This document shows positions 1 through 8,506 of a DNA stretch of 64,000 nucleotides, piece after piece. The translations under genes were made by a program, and so were the position numbers. Every line of letters begins with the position of its first letter. The first letter of the stretch is position 1. Under the pieces are notes generated by a model. It was not told the origin of the DNA. It did no database searches and was given only the letters and a program-made list of their open reading frames with translations. Source of the DNA: an uncultured Coriobacteriaceae bacterium (GTDB taxonomy: Bacteria > Actinomycetota > Coriobacteriia > Coriobacteriales > Atopobiaceae); contig CADAUA010000001.1 in NCBI GenBank assembly GCA_902791035.1, forward strand, positions 1 to 64,000, written 5' to 3'.

Positions 1-163
1 CGCGGAGGCCGCCTGATGGTGTAGGGTTCTATGTGCGGTTGAGGCTTGGGATTCGGATTGCAGGCAGAATCGTGTCTCACCATCTCAGCCACTTCAGCCG
101 CCTGAAAGAGGCAGGGACGATGCACACCGAAGAACGGTCCTTGGCCCCCGCAGCAGTTTCGGC

Positions 164-409
164 CGCAGACGTTAGGTGCCCATGGCCCCTCTGACCGGAG
201 CGGGACCCAAACGTCTGCGGGGGCCCAAGGCCGCTAGCTGGGAAAACGTCAGGAAGTGTCGCAGACATTAGATGCTCGCACGGCTCCTGACCGGAGAAGG
301 CGCTTATCGTCTGCGAAGGCTCGGTGGCCGTACCTGCGGAAACGCCGATTAGAGCCGCAGACATTTGACATCCGCGGCGCCTGACCGGAGCGGGACCCAA
401 ACGTCTGCG
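164..409. repeat. Tandem array of three palindromic elements, 96-bp period
   Basis: Three elements at 164-219, 260-315 and 356-409 each begin CGCAGAC and end GTCTGCG. Their starts are exactly 96 bp apart. In the first element the pairing extends to about 18 bp with few mismatches around a 20-nt loop. The loop segment CTGACCGGAG is conserved in all three. The 40-bp spacers are themselves loosely similar (GGCCG..A.CTG.G.AAACG). The array lies just past the terminator of the opp operon. Apart from it, I see nothing coding in bases 1-425. Confidence 0.85.
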
Positions 410-425
410 AGAAGCCCAATAAGAA

Positions 426-462
426 GACGGCCCCCGGCTCATATCGAAGCCAGGGGGCCGTC
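426..462 (-). terminator. Rho-independent terminator of the opp operon
   Basis: A perfect 10-bp stem (GACGGCCCCC / GGGGGCCGTC) with a 17-nt loop is followed on the minus strand by TTCTTATT. It sits 30 bp past the stop codon of the ATPase gene. Confidence 0.8.
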
Positions 463-491
463 CCCGCAGATTGTCGCAAGAGCCCACAGGC

Positions 492-2510
492 CTAGTGCTT
501 GAGGAGGCTGCTCGCCGGCACCAGCTTGCCATCGCGATAGACCATGCGCTCGCGCGTACGCTCGATCTTGGGGTCGGGGATGGGCACGGCGGAGAGAAGG
601 GCCTGCGTGTAGGGGTCCTTGGGGTGCGAGAAGATCTCCTCCGTGTCACCCTGCTCCACGATCTTACCCAGGTGCATGACGCAGACGGTGTCGGAGATGT
701 GGCGGATGACGGAGAGGTCGTGCGCCACGAAGAGGTACGAGAGCTTGAGCTCGGCCTGGAGGTCCTCCAGCAGGTTGATGATGCCCGCCTGGATGGACAC
801 GTCGAGCGAGGCGATGGGTTCGTCGAGCAGGAGGATCTTGGGCGCGGTGGCGAGTGCTCGGGCGATGGCTATGCGCTGGCGCTGGCCGCCGGAGAACTGC
901 GAGGGGAAGCGGTCCACGTAGTCGGGGTTTATGCCCACCAGGTACATGAGCTCGCCGATGCGCTTGTTGATCTTGTCCGCGGACCAGTGCTGGGCCTGCA
1001 GGGGCTCGGCCAGCACGTCGTAGATGGGCATGCGGGGATCGAGCGAGCTCATGGGGTCCTGGAAGATGACCTGCAGGTCGCGGCGGATCTCGCGACGCCC
1101 CTTGTTGCTCTTGATGTCGGCAACGTCCTTGCCCATGATCTTGATCGTGCCCTGCTCGGGCTTGACCAGCTCCATGATCTGGGTGAGCGTGGTGGACTTG
1201 CCAGAGCCGGACTCGCCCACGAGCGCCAGGGTCTCGCCCTCGTGGATCACGAAGGAGGCATGGTCGACCGCCGTCATGGTGCCCTTGTTGCGCCGGATCA
1301 GGCCCTTGCCCTGCACGGGGAAGGTCTTGACCACGTCCTTGAGCTCCAGCACCACGGGACGCTGGTCGCGCGGGACGTCTGCCCACTTGGGCAGCTTGGG
1401 GTCGAGGTCGGGGTAGATGTCGGAGAAGGTCAGGTGCTTCTCCTTGATCTCGGGCCAGCGATGGCAGGCCACCAGGTGGCCCTCCTCCGGCTCCACGGCC
1501 TCCAGGTCGGGCTCCACCTCGTGGCAGCGGGGCTGCGCCATGGGGCAGCGCGGGCTGAAGGGGCAGCCGGACGGGATGGCCGCCAGCGAGGGCGGGTTGC
1601 CCTTGATGGGCACGAGCCTGTGGTCGGCCGCCATGTGGGGCTTGGGCACGGCACCCAGCAGGCCCATGGTGTAGGGCTGGGAGGGACGCTCGTAGAGGGT
1701 GTCGATGCTGGCGCGCTCGATGGGGCGGCCGGCGTACATCACGAGCACGTCGTCCGCGGAGCCGGCGACCACGCCCAGGTCGTGCGTGATGAGCACCACC
1801 GCGGCACCGGTCTCCTTCTGGGCCACCTTGAGGACGTCCAGGATCTGGGCCTGGATTGTCACGTCGAGGGCCGTGGTGGGTTCGTCGGCGATGATGATGT
1901 CCGGGTTGTTCGCGATGGCGATGGCGATGACCACGCGCTGGCGCATGCCGCCCGAGAACTCGTGGGGATAGGCGTCCAGGCGGTCCTCCGGGTTGGTGAT
2001 GCCGACCGTCTCGAGCAGCTCGACGCAGCGGTCGTGCACGGCCTTCTTGTCCATCTTGGGGTTGTGGATGAGAAGGGCCTCGGCCAGTTGGTCGCCGATG
2101 GAGAACATGGGGGTGAGGGCGCTGAGCGGGTCCTGGAAGATCATGGAGATCTTCGTCCCGCGGTACTTGGACATCTCCTCGTCGGTCTTGCCCAGGAGCT
2201 CCTCGCCGCGGAGCTTGACGGAGCCCGTCACGTAGGCGTTGTCGTCGAGCAGGCCGATGAGCGAGAGGGCCGTCACGGACTTGCCGGAGCCGGACTCGCC
2301 CACGATGGCGAGGGTGCGGCCACCCCAAAGGTCGAAGGAGGCGCCGCGGACGGCGTCCACGCGGCCGGCCTCGGTGTTGAAGGAGACGCGAAGGTCACGC
2401 ACGGACATGACGGGCTCGCCCTTGGGCGCCCCCTTGGGGCCGTTGCCCTCCAGGAGCTCGTAGCGCAGGACGTCGTCCATGCCAGTGGTGCTGTTCTGAT
2501 TCTCTGTCAT
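492..2510 (-). CDS. Fused OppD-OppF oligopeptide ABC transporter ATPase
   Basis: A 672-residue protein with two complete ABC ATPase domains, which would energise peptide import at the inner face of the membrane. Domain 1 has Walker A GESGSGKS at 71-78, signature FSGGMRQR at 185-192 and Walker B ending DE at 209-210. Domain 2 has Walker A at 432-439, signature FSGGQRQR at 539-546 and Walker B LLDEP near 561. The region between them (about 300-350) carries the Cys-rich segment SGCPFSPRCP typical of the oligopeptide/dipeptide ATPase C-terminal extension. Most Opp/Dpp systems use separate D and F proteins of about 330 residues; here they are one chain. The gene follows oppC by 15 bp and ends the operon. 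No binding protein lies beside it. Substrate specificity cannot be read from the sequence. Confidence 0.95.
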   Translation of the reverse strand: MTENQNSTTGMDDVLRYELLEGNGPKGAPKGEPVMSVRDLRVSFNTEAGRVDAVRGASFDLWGGRTLAIVGESGSGKSVTALSLIGLLDDNAYVTGSVKLRGEELLGKTDEEMSKYRGTKISMIFQDPLSALTPMFSIGDQLAEALLIHNPKMDKKAVHDRCVELLETVGITNPEDRLDAYPHEFSGGMRQRVVIAIAIANNPDIIIADEPTTALDVTIQAQILDVLKVAQKETGAAVVLITHDLGVVAGSADDVLVMYAGRPIERASIDTLYERPSQPYTMGLLGAVPKPHMAADHRLVPIKGNPPSLAAIPSGCPFSPRCPMAQPRCHEVEPDLEAVEPEEGHLVACHRWPEIKEKHLTFSDIYPDLDPKLPKWADVPRDQRPVVLELKDVVKTFPVQGKGLIRRNKGTMTAVDHASFVIHEGETLALVGESGSGKSTTLTQIMELVKPEQGTIKIMGKDVADIKSNKGRREIRRDLQVIFQDPMSSLDPRMPIYDVLAEPLQAQHWSADKINKRIGELMYLVGINPDYVDRFPSQFSGGQRQRIAIARALATAPKILLLDEPIASLDVSIQAGIINLLEDLQAELKLSYLFVAHDLSVIRHISDTVCVMHLGKIVEQGDTEEIFSHPKDPYTQALLSAVPIPDPKIERTRERMVYRDGKLVPASSLLKH

Positions 2511-2525
2511 GAATTGACTCCCGCC

Positions 2526-3587
2526 CTAGTTCGCCGAGGACGCGGCGGCCGCCTTGGCCTTGCCGCCCTTGGACTGCTTCTTGTCGCCCTTGGACTGCTC
2601 ATCGTTGACCTTGCCCGCAGCGCGCGAGAAGGGGTCGAAGGCGTCGCGGAGGCCGTCGCCGATGAGCTGCATGGAAACGCAGAGGACGATGAGCACCGCG
2701 GACGGGATCAGGATGACCCAAGGCGAGGAGAGCATGGCCGAGGAGCCCTGCGAGAGCAGGTAGCCGAGCGAGGTGTCGGGCGCCTTGATGCCCAGGCCAA
2801 GGAAGGAGTACGCGGTCTCGGAGTTGATGCCGGCGATCACGCCGAGGACCGTGTCGATGATGAGGATGGAGCCCAGGTTGGGGATCAGGTGCTTGACGAT
2901 GATCTTGAGCGAGGGGACGCCCATGTACTTGGCGGCCTTGACGTAGTCGCGCTCGCGCAGCGAGAGCGCCATGGTGCGCAGGGTTCGCGCGTAGCCGATC
3001 CAGCCGAAGGCCGTGAGGCCCAGGATGAGCATCCACCAGCCCTGGGTTCCCGAGGCGGCACGTACGATCATGGCCACCAGCAGGAAGGACGGGATGACCA
3101 TGAGCATGTCCAGGATCCACATGCCGATCTTCTCGGGGACGCCGCGGAAGTAGGCGATGGCCGTGCCCACCACGGCGGCGATCACGGTGGTGAGAAGGGC
3201 GTAGGTGATGCCGATCACCAGCGAGCGACCCAGGCCGTGGACCACGCAGGCGAAGAGGTCGAAGCCGCCGCCGTCGGTTCCGAACCAGTGGCGGGCGTTG
3301 GGCGGGACGTTCAGGGCCGTGAAGTCGGGTTCGGTGTAGTCGAACTCGCAGATGTAGGGGCCAAATACCGCGATGAGGATCATGACCAGCAGGATGACCA
3401 TGCCCACGACGGCACTGGGCTGGCGCATGAAGCGGCGCCATATGAGGCCGGCGTAGGAGATGCGCTTGACGGTGCCGGCGCCGGCGGCATCCGCCTCGAG
3501 CTCGCGCTGGGCGTTGGTGAGGCCGGACTGCTCGGTCGTGACCTTGTCGTCCTCGGGGACCGTGGTCTTGGGGTCGTTGTTTGCCAT
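2526..3587 (-). CDS. Oligopeptide ABC transporter permease (OppC/DppC type)
   Basis: A 353-residue inner-membrane permease. The N-terminus up to about residue 55 is hydrophilic, followed by a first membrane segment (VVGMVILLVMILIAVFGPY) and several more. The EAA-type loop before the C-terminal helices reads RDYVKAAKYMGVPSLKIIVKH, cut here at its ends in the protein, and fits the binding-protein-dependent permease consensus. The last 25 residues are an unusual Lys/Gly/Ala-rich cytosolic tail. It is 10 bp from oppB and 15 bp from the ATPase gene, so the three are one transcription unit. Confidence 0.94.
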   Translation of the reverse strand: MANNDPKTTVPEDDKVTTEQSGLTNAQRELEADAAGAGTVKRISYAGLIWRRFMRQPSAVVGMVILLVMILIAVFGPYICEFDYTEPDFTALNVPPNARHWFGTDGGGFDLFACVVHGLGRSLVIGITYALLTTVIAAVVGTAIAYFRGVPEKIGMWILDMLMVIPSFLLVAMIVRAASGTQGWWMLILGLTAFGWIGYARTLRTMALSLRERDYVKAAKYMGVPSLKIIVKHLIPNLGSILIIDTVLGVIAGINSETAYSFLGLGIKAPDTSLGYLLSQGSSAMLSSPWVILIPSAVLIVLCVSMQLIGDGLRDAFDPFSRAAGKVNDEQSKGDKKQSKGGKAKAAAASSAN

Positions 3588-3597
3588 GACGGTCTCC

Positions 3598-4590
3598 TTA
3601 GCTCATCTTGATGCGCGGGTCGAGTGCCGCGGCAAAGAGGTCGGCCAGGAGCGCGCCCACGAGGGTGCACACGCCCGAGAATGCGGCGACGGCCACGGCC
3701 CCGTGGATGTTGTTGTTGTTGATGCAGTTGATGAAGTACTCGCCCAGGCCGTGGATGGCGAAGATTTTCTCGGTCATGACGGCACCCGTGAAGATGCCGG
3801 CGATCGAGAAGGCCACGGAGACCGCCGTGGGGATGAGCGAGGCGCGCAGGGCGTGCTTGCGGATGGCCTGCTTGCGGGTGAGGCCCTTGGCGCGCGCCGT
3901 GCGCACGTAGTCGGCATGCATCTCGTCGAGCAGGTAGGTGCGCTGCGACAGGTGGTAGCCCACCGCTGAGATGATCGTGAGGACCACCGTGGGCAGGAAG
4001 ATGTGCTGCAGGAAGTCGACGAAGACGAGCCAGAGGTTGTCGCCCTCATAGGAGGAGAGGCCCGTGACGTAGAAGATGCGGGTTCCGGCCGACTGGTTTA
4101 TCTCGATGGCGAAGAAGACTATGAGAATCGCAAGAACGACCGTGGGGATGACCATGAAGACCGACGCCACGCCCGAGAAGACGCGATCCTGCCATTGGTA
4201 CTGTCTCTGTGCAGTGTAGACGCCCAAGCTCACGCCGATGACGATCGAGAGGACCGTGCCCAGGGTCATGAGCTCCACAGAGGCGCCGATGCGGGAGGAG
4301 ATCTCGCGGTTGACGGAGTCGCCGTTGGGGGTCATGCCCCAGTCGAACTCGGTCAGGACGCCATGGAGCCAGGTGGTGTAGCGCTCCCAGACGGGGGTCT
4401 TGTCGTTGAGGTTGGTGCGGTAGAGCGAGGCCTCGATGGACTCCTGGGTGGGGCGCGGCGTACGCGACTCGAAGTTGGAGCGGGGGCTCATGAAGGCGGA
4501 CGCCAGGAAGAAGGTGAACGACGTGGCCACGAAGACCATGACCAGGTAGTTCAGCAACCGCTTGGCGATGTACCACAGGAAACGTCCCAT
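3598..4590 (-). CDS. Oligopeptide ABC transporter permease (OppB/DppB type)
   Basis: A 330-residue membrane protein starting MGRFLWYIAKRLLNYLVMVF, the usual OppB opening of a short cytosolic stretch then a membrane helix. A long extracytoplasmic stretch (about 35-95) follows, then a cluster of membrane segments. The EAA loop includes DYVRTARAKGLTRKQAIRKH. It is the first gene of the oppB-oppC-oppDF unit. The 151-bp gap to secG holds no recognised promoter I would trust. Confidence 0.94.
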   Translation of the reverse strand: MGRFLWYIAKRLLNYLVMVFVATSFTFFLASAFMSPRSNFESRTPRPTQESIEASLYRTNLNDKTPVWERYTTWLHGVLTEFDWGMTPNGDSVNREISSRIGASVELMTLGTVLSIVIGVSLGVYTAQRQYQWQDRVFSGVASVFMVIPTVVLAILIVFFAIEINQSAGTRIFYVTGLSSYEGDNLWLVFVDFLQHIFLPTVVLTIISAVGYHLSQRTYLLDEMHADYVRTARAKGLTRKQAIRKHALRASLIPTAVSVAFSIAGIFTGAVMTEKIFAIHGLGEYFINCINNNNIHGAVAVAAFSGVCTLVGALLADLFAAALDPRIKMS

Positions 4591-4741
4591 GTGAACTCCT
4601 AACCGGATTCACGCCCTAGGCCCTTGGCCGTCCTGTGCACGACCGAGCCTGGGCAAACAAGGCCCCCGATAGATTGTTCCTGCCCCCGGGGGACGTTCGG
4701 GAGCAACGCGGGATGTGGTCCCCGCGAATGATTCACCTGGC

Positions 4742-4996
4742 TTAGAGGCCGATGGTCCCCAGCGGGAAGGTAAGGGCCATGACGCAGATGCACACGATGA
4801 AGACCGTGGTGCAGATGACGGTGAGGCGGTCCAGGTTCTTCTCCCAGATGCCCGAGCCCGACGCCGCGCTGTACATCGAGCTGGCGATCATGTCGGAGAC
4901 GCCGGTGCCCTTGCCGGAGTGCATGAGGACGAGCAGCACGGAGAAGAGGCCGGACAGGAAGAGCAGGACGAGCAGGATGACATTGAGGACGTTCAC
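4742..4996 (-). CDS. secG: Preprotein translocase subunit SecG
   Basis: An 84-residue protein from a GTG start that is preceded by AGAAGGAGATACGCGC, a better start than any upstream codon. Two hydrophobic segments (about 3-22 and 58-78) flank the conserved SecG loop with LMHSGKGTGVSDM. SecG is an auxiliary subunit of the SecYEG channel. It lies downstream of gap-pgk-tpiA as in many Gram-positives. Here a terminator-like hairpin and a 62-bp palindrome separate it from tpiA, so it may be transcribed at a different level. Confidence 0.93.
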   Translation of the reverse strand: MNVLNVILLVLLFLSGLFSVLLVLMHSGKGTGVSDMIASSMYSAASGSGIWEKNLDRLTVICTTVFIVCICVMALTFPLGTIGL

Positions 4997-5113
4997 GCGC
5001 GTATCTCCTTCTGAGAGCTTTGCCCAACCGGGCCGTATAAGCATTTAGACACCATACCACAACAGAGGCAGGAGGCCGTCTCCGTATGGAAACGGCCACG
5101 GGACAGCAGGACG

Positions 5114-5175
5114 AAACACCGGGGGTACTCCCCTGTGTTTGGCTTGCCAAACACAGGGGAGTACCCCCGGTGTTT
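5114..5175. repeat. Perfect 62-bp palindrome with GTAC core motif
   Basis: Arms of 30 bp (5114-5143 and 5146-5175) are perfectly complementary around a TT centre. Each arm contains GGGGGTACTCCCC flanked by AAACACC and TGTTTGGC. It is the most perfect member of a family seen also at 8463, 34725, 40374 and 63002. Confidence 0.95.
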
Positions 5176-5181
5176 CCAAAA

Positions 5182-5212
5182 GGGACGCCCGAGCCTGAAG
5201 CCCGGGCGTCCC
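5182..5212 (-). terminator. Terminator after tpiA
   Basis: A 10-bp stem GGGACGCCCG / CGGGCGTCCC lies 23 bp past the tpiA stop. On the minus strand it is followed by TTTTGG. It would limit read-through from tpiA into secG. Confidence 0.75.
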
Positions 5213-5235
5213 GTCACGTCATGTGCGACGTAGTG

Positions 5236-6000
5236 CTACATGGCGGCCTTGACCATGGCGGCAAAGCTATCGGCCTTGAGGGAGGCGCCACCGACGAGCG
5301 CGCCGTCGACGTCCTCCTTCTCCAGGAAGCCAGCCACGTTGTTGGGCTTGGCGGAGCCACCGTAGAGGATCCGGATACCGTCAGCGGTCTCCTTGCCGAA
5401 GATCTCGACGAGGGTAGCGCGGATGGCACCGATGACCTCCTGGGCGTCGTCGGCAGTGGCAGTCTTGCCGGTGCCGATGGCCCAGATGGGCTCGTAGGCG
5501 ATCACGTACTTGGAGGGATCGGTGATCTCCAGGCCCTCGGTGTCCTTCTTGATCTGGTCGACTACGAACTCGACGTGCTTGCCGGCCTCGCGGACCTCGA
5601 GGGACTCGCCGCAGCAGCTGATGGGCACGATGCCATGGGCCATCAGAACCTTGGCCTTCTTGTTCACGTCCTCGTCGGTCTCGCCGAAGTAGCCGCGACG
5701 CTCGGAGTGGCCGATGATGCAGTAGTCGGCACCCACGGCCTCCAGCATGTTCGGAGCGGTCTCGCCGGTGTAGGCGCCGGACTCCTCGTAGTAGACGTTC
5801 TGGGCGCCCAGGCCAAAGGGGGCCTGGGTCTGCTCGATGACCTCGGCGACGCCCTTGAGGTCAACGGCGGGCGGGCACACGACGACGTCGACGTCGCCAG
5901 TGCCGTCCTTGAGTTCGTCGGCCAGACCCTGTGCGAGCTCGACGCCCTCGCCATAGGTCTTGTTCATCTTCCAGTTGCCAGCAATCATCCGCTTACGCAT
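5236..6000 (-). CDS. tpiA: Triosephosphate isomerase
   Basis: A 254-residue enzyme interconverting dihydroxyacetone phosphate and glyceraldehyde 3-phosphate. The N-terminus [14 protein letters not shown] supplies the substrate-binding Asn and Lys. The catalytic His lies in IGHSERRGYFGE, and the catalytic Glu in AYEPIWAIGTGKT. The C-terminal phosphate-binding loop is LYGGSAKPNN. The start overlaps the end of pgk by 8 bp, indicating translational coupling in a gap-pgk-tpiA operon. Confidence 0.97.
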   Translation of the reverse strand: MRKRMIAGNWKMNKTYGEGVELAQGLADELKDGTGDVDVVVCPPAVDLKGVAEVIEQTQAPFGLGAQNVYYEESGAYTGETAPNMLEAVGADYCIIGHSERRGYFGETDEDVNKKAKVLMAHGIVPISCCGESLEVREAGKHVEFVVDQIKKDTEGLEITDPSKYVIAYEPIWAIGTGKTATADDAQEVIGAIRATLVEIFGKETADGIRILYGGSAKPNNVAGFLEKEDVDGALVGGASLKADSFAAMVKAAM

Positions 6001-7189
6001 CGAGAAGCGCCTCCACTCCAGGAAGGGCCTTGCCCTCGACGAGCTCCATGGAAGCGCCACCGCCGGTGGAGATCCAGCTCATCTTGTCGGCCAGGCCGAA
6101 CTTGTTGATGGCGGCAACGGAGTCGCCGCCGCCGATGATGGACGTGCCGCCGTTGGCCTTGACCTCAGCCACGGCCTCGGCAACGGCCTTGGTGCCGTGC
6201 TGGTAGTTCTCGAACTCGAAGACGCCGCAGGGACCGTTCCAGAAGACGGTCTTTGCACCGGCGATGGCCTCGGCGTAGAGCTTCTCGGTCTCGGGGCCGA
6301 TGTCCATGCCCATGCAGTCGTCGGGGATGGCGTCGGAGGCGACCACGGTGCCCGGCTCGTCCTTGAACTCCTTGGCAACCACGTTGTCCACGGGGAGCAG
6401 GATCTTGACGCCCTTGGCCTCGGCCTTCTTGAGCATCTCGCCGGCGCGCTCGACCCAGTCCTCCTCCTTGAGGGAGGTGCCCACGGTGTAGCCCTTGGCC
6501 AGGAAGAAGGTATAGGCCATGCCGCCGCCGATGATCAGGGTGTCGGCAGAGTCGATCAGGTGGTCAAGCACGCCGATCTTGGAGGACACCTTGGAGCCGC
6601 CCACGATGGCGACGAAGGGACGCTCGGGCTCGGCGAAGATCGAGGTCAGGGTGTCGACCTCCTTCTCCAGCAGGAAGCCGGCCACGGCCGGGATGTAGGC
6701 GGCGGGGCCCACGACGGAGCCCTGGGCACGGTGAGCCGTGCCAAAGGCATCGAGGACGAAGATGTCGCCGTAGGAGGCGAGCTTCTTGGCGACCTCGGGG
6801 TCGTTCTTCTTCTCGGCCTTGAGGAAGCGGACGTTCTCGAGGACGAGGATGTCGCCGGGCTTGACCTCGGCGACGGCAGCGGCGGCCTTGTCGCCGTAGG
6901 TGTCGTCGACGAACTTCACGTCGTAGCCGGTGAGCTCGGCCAGCTTGTCGGCGGCCGGCTTGAGGGAGAGCTCGGGCTCGGGGCCGTCGCCCTTGGGGCG
7001 GCCGAGGTGCGACATCAGGACGATGCCGGCGTTGTGCTCCTTGAGGTACTTGATGGTGGGGATGGCGGCGCGCACGCGCGTGTCGTCGGTCACGACGCCG
7101 TCCTTCAGGGGGACGTTAAAGTCAACGCGCATGAGGACGCGCTTGCCGTCGACATCGATGTCGCGGACGGTCTTCTTGGTGAAGGCCAT
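5993..7189 (-). CDS. pgk: Phosphoglycerate kinase
   Basis: A 398-residue glycolytic kinase that transfers phosphate from 1,3-bisphosphoglycerate to ADP. Seen: the N-terminal signature [11 protein letters not shown], the substrate motif [10 protein letters not shown], the [12 protein letters not shown] segment, and the C-terminal nucleotide loop [13 protein letters not shown]. Length is normal. An AGGAGGA Shine-Dalgarno precedes the start. It lies between gap and tpiA on the same strand. Confidence 0.97.
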   Translation of the reverse strand: MAFTKKTVRDIDVDGKRVLMRVDFNVPLKDGVVTDDTRVRAAIPTIKYLKEHNAGIVLMSHLGRPKGDGPEPELSLKPAADKLAELTGYDVKFVDDTYGDKAAAAVAEVKPGDILVLENVRFLKAEKKNDPEVAKKLASYGDIFVLDAFGTAHRAQGSVVGPAAYIPAVAGFLLEKEVDTLTSIFAEPERPFVAIVGGSKVSSKIGVLDHLIDSADTLIIGGGMAYTFFLAKGYTVGTSLKEEDWVERAGEMLKKAEAKGVKILLPVDNVVAKEFKDEPGTVVASDAIPDDCMGMDIGPETEKLYAEAIAGAKTVFWNGPCGVFEFENYQHGTKAVAEAVAEVKANGGTSIIGGGDSVAAINKFGLADKMSWISTGGGASMELVEGKALPGVEALLDA

Positions 7190-7288
7190 GTATTCCTCCT
7201 CTGTCGTTCATCCAACAATTACCAAAAAGGGCGCGGCGGCGGCACGTGTCCGCAGCCGCGCCCCTTCTAGACGCTCTGGAGCCTAAGA

Positions 7289-8288
7289 CTAGGCAACGAA
7301 CTTCTCGAAGTACTTGATGGTGCGGACCATCTGGGAGGTGTAGGAGTTCTCGTTGTCGTACCAAGAGGTGACCTGAACGAGGCTCTGGCCGTTGGGCGTC
7401 GAAGATGGAGCCGTGGGTCTCGCCGACGATGTCGCGAGAGACGATCTGATCCTCGTTGTAGGCGAAGGTCTCGGGGATGGACTCGGCGTAGGCCTTCATA
7501 GCGGCGTTGACACCGTCAACGGTGACGGCCTTGTCGACGACGGCGTAGAGGTTGGTGAGGGAGCCGGTGGGCGTAGGAACGCGCTGGGCGGCACCGATCA
7601 GCTTGCCGTTGAGCTCAGGAAGGACGAGGCCGATGGCCTTGGCGGCACCGGTGGAGTTGGGGACGATGTTCTCGGAGCAGGCGCGGCTACGACGGAAGTT
7701 GCCCTTGCGCTGCGGGCCGTCGAGCGGCATCTGGTCGCCGGTGAAGGCGTGGATGGTGGTCATGATGCCGGAGACGATGGGGGCGTAGTCGTTGAGGCCC
7801 TTGGCCATAGGAGCCAGGCAGTTGGTGGTGCAGGAGGCGGCGGAGATGATGTTGTCCTCAGCGGTCAGCGTCTCGTGGTTGACGTTGTAGACGATGGTGG
7901 GCAGGTCGTTGCCGGCAGGAGCGGAGATGACGACCTTCTTGGCGCCAGCGTTGATGTGGGCCTGGGCCTTGGCCTTGGAGGTGTAGAAGCCGGTGCACTC
8001 GAGGACGACGTCAACGCCGAGCTCGCCCCAGGGAAGGTCGTTGGCGTCCTTCTCCTTGTAGATGGTGATCTTCTTGCCGTCAACGGTGATGGAGTCCTCG
8101 TCGGAGGTCACCACGTGGTTGCGGGAGTAGTTGCCCTGGGTGGAATCGTACTTGAGCAGGTAGGCCAGCATCTCAGGGGAGGTGAGGTCGTTGATGGCAA
8201 CAATCTCGGTGCCCTCATGAGAGAACATCTGGCGGAAAGCCAGACGACCGATGCGGCCAAAGCCGTTAATTGCAACCTTAACTGCCAT
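7289..8288 (-). CDS. gap: Glyceraldehyde-3-phosphate dehydrogenase, apparent +1 frameshift near the 3' end
   Basis: NAD-dependent GAPDH starting [15 protein letters not shown] after a clear GAAAGGAG site. The catalytic Cys is in [12 protein letters not shown], and the substrate-binding Thr/Arg region includes [12 protein letters not shown]. The frame is normal to [10 protein letters not shown]. At 7394-7396 the coding strand has an extra C in a CCC run. Removing one base restores [16 protein letters not shown] and [17 protein letters not shown] with a TAG stop at 7289, giving about 332 residues, the family length. As written, translation would run on in the wrong frame into pgk to about 7122. 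An assembly error is the most likely explanation for an essential gene; a real mutation or recoding cannot be excluded from sequence alone. Confidence 0.9.
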
Positions 8289-8462
8289 GCTTTCTCCTTT
8301 CGTGGGCCCGGGGACCACCCCCGGACACGTCCACCACATCTTCACGATGCGTACCCATCTTAGCGCACGTTCAATCGCTTGTGGGAAGACATTGCCAACC
8401 GATTAAAAAAGAAGGTCAAGCGGTATGAGAACGATTACGCAACAATCACATCGGCTGTTATT

Positions 8463-8491
8463 GGGCAGAAAGGGGTACTCCCCTAGTGCCC
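8463..8491. repeat. GTAC-core palindrome downstream of whiA
   Basis: GGGCA and TGCCC arms flank AAAGGGGTACTCCCCTAG. The right half is partly repeated at once (CCCCCTGGTGCCC). It lies within 45 bp of the whiA stop. The rest of the whiA-gap gap (8289-8506) is AT-richer near 8400-8450 and is the likely gap promoter region. Confidence 0.75.
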
Positions 8492-8506
8492 ACCCCCTGG
8501 TGCCCG

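Noticed and set aside
164-409. CRISPR-like array because of regular 96-bp repeat units
   Set aside because: Repeat units are diverged, palindromic over their whole length, only three in number, and the spacers are related to each other. No cas genes are present.
471-3611. Very long plus-strand open frame (about 1046 codons) opposite the opp genes, and a similar one of 1321 codons at 34967-38932
   Set aside because: Frames antisense to GC-rich genes stay open by composition. The products are His/Val/Leu/Gly-biased with no domains, and the minus-strand genes have clear motifs.
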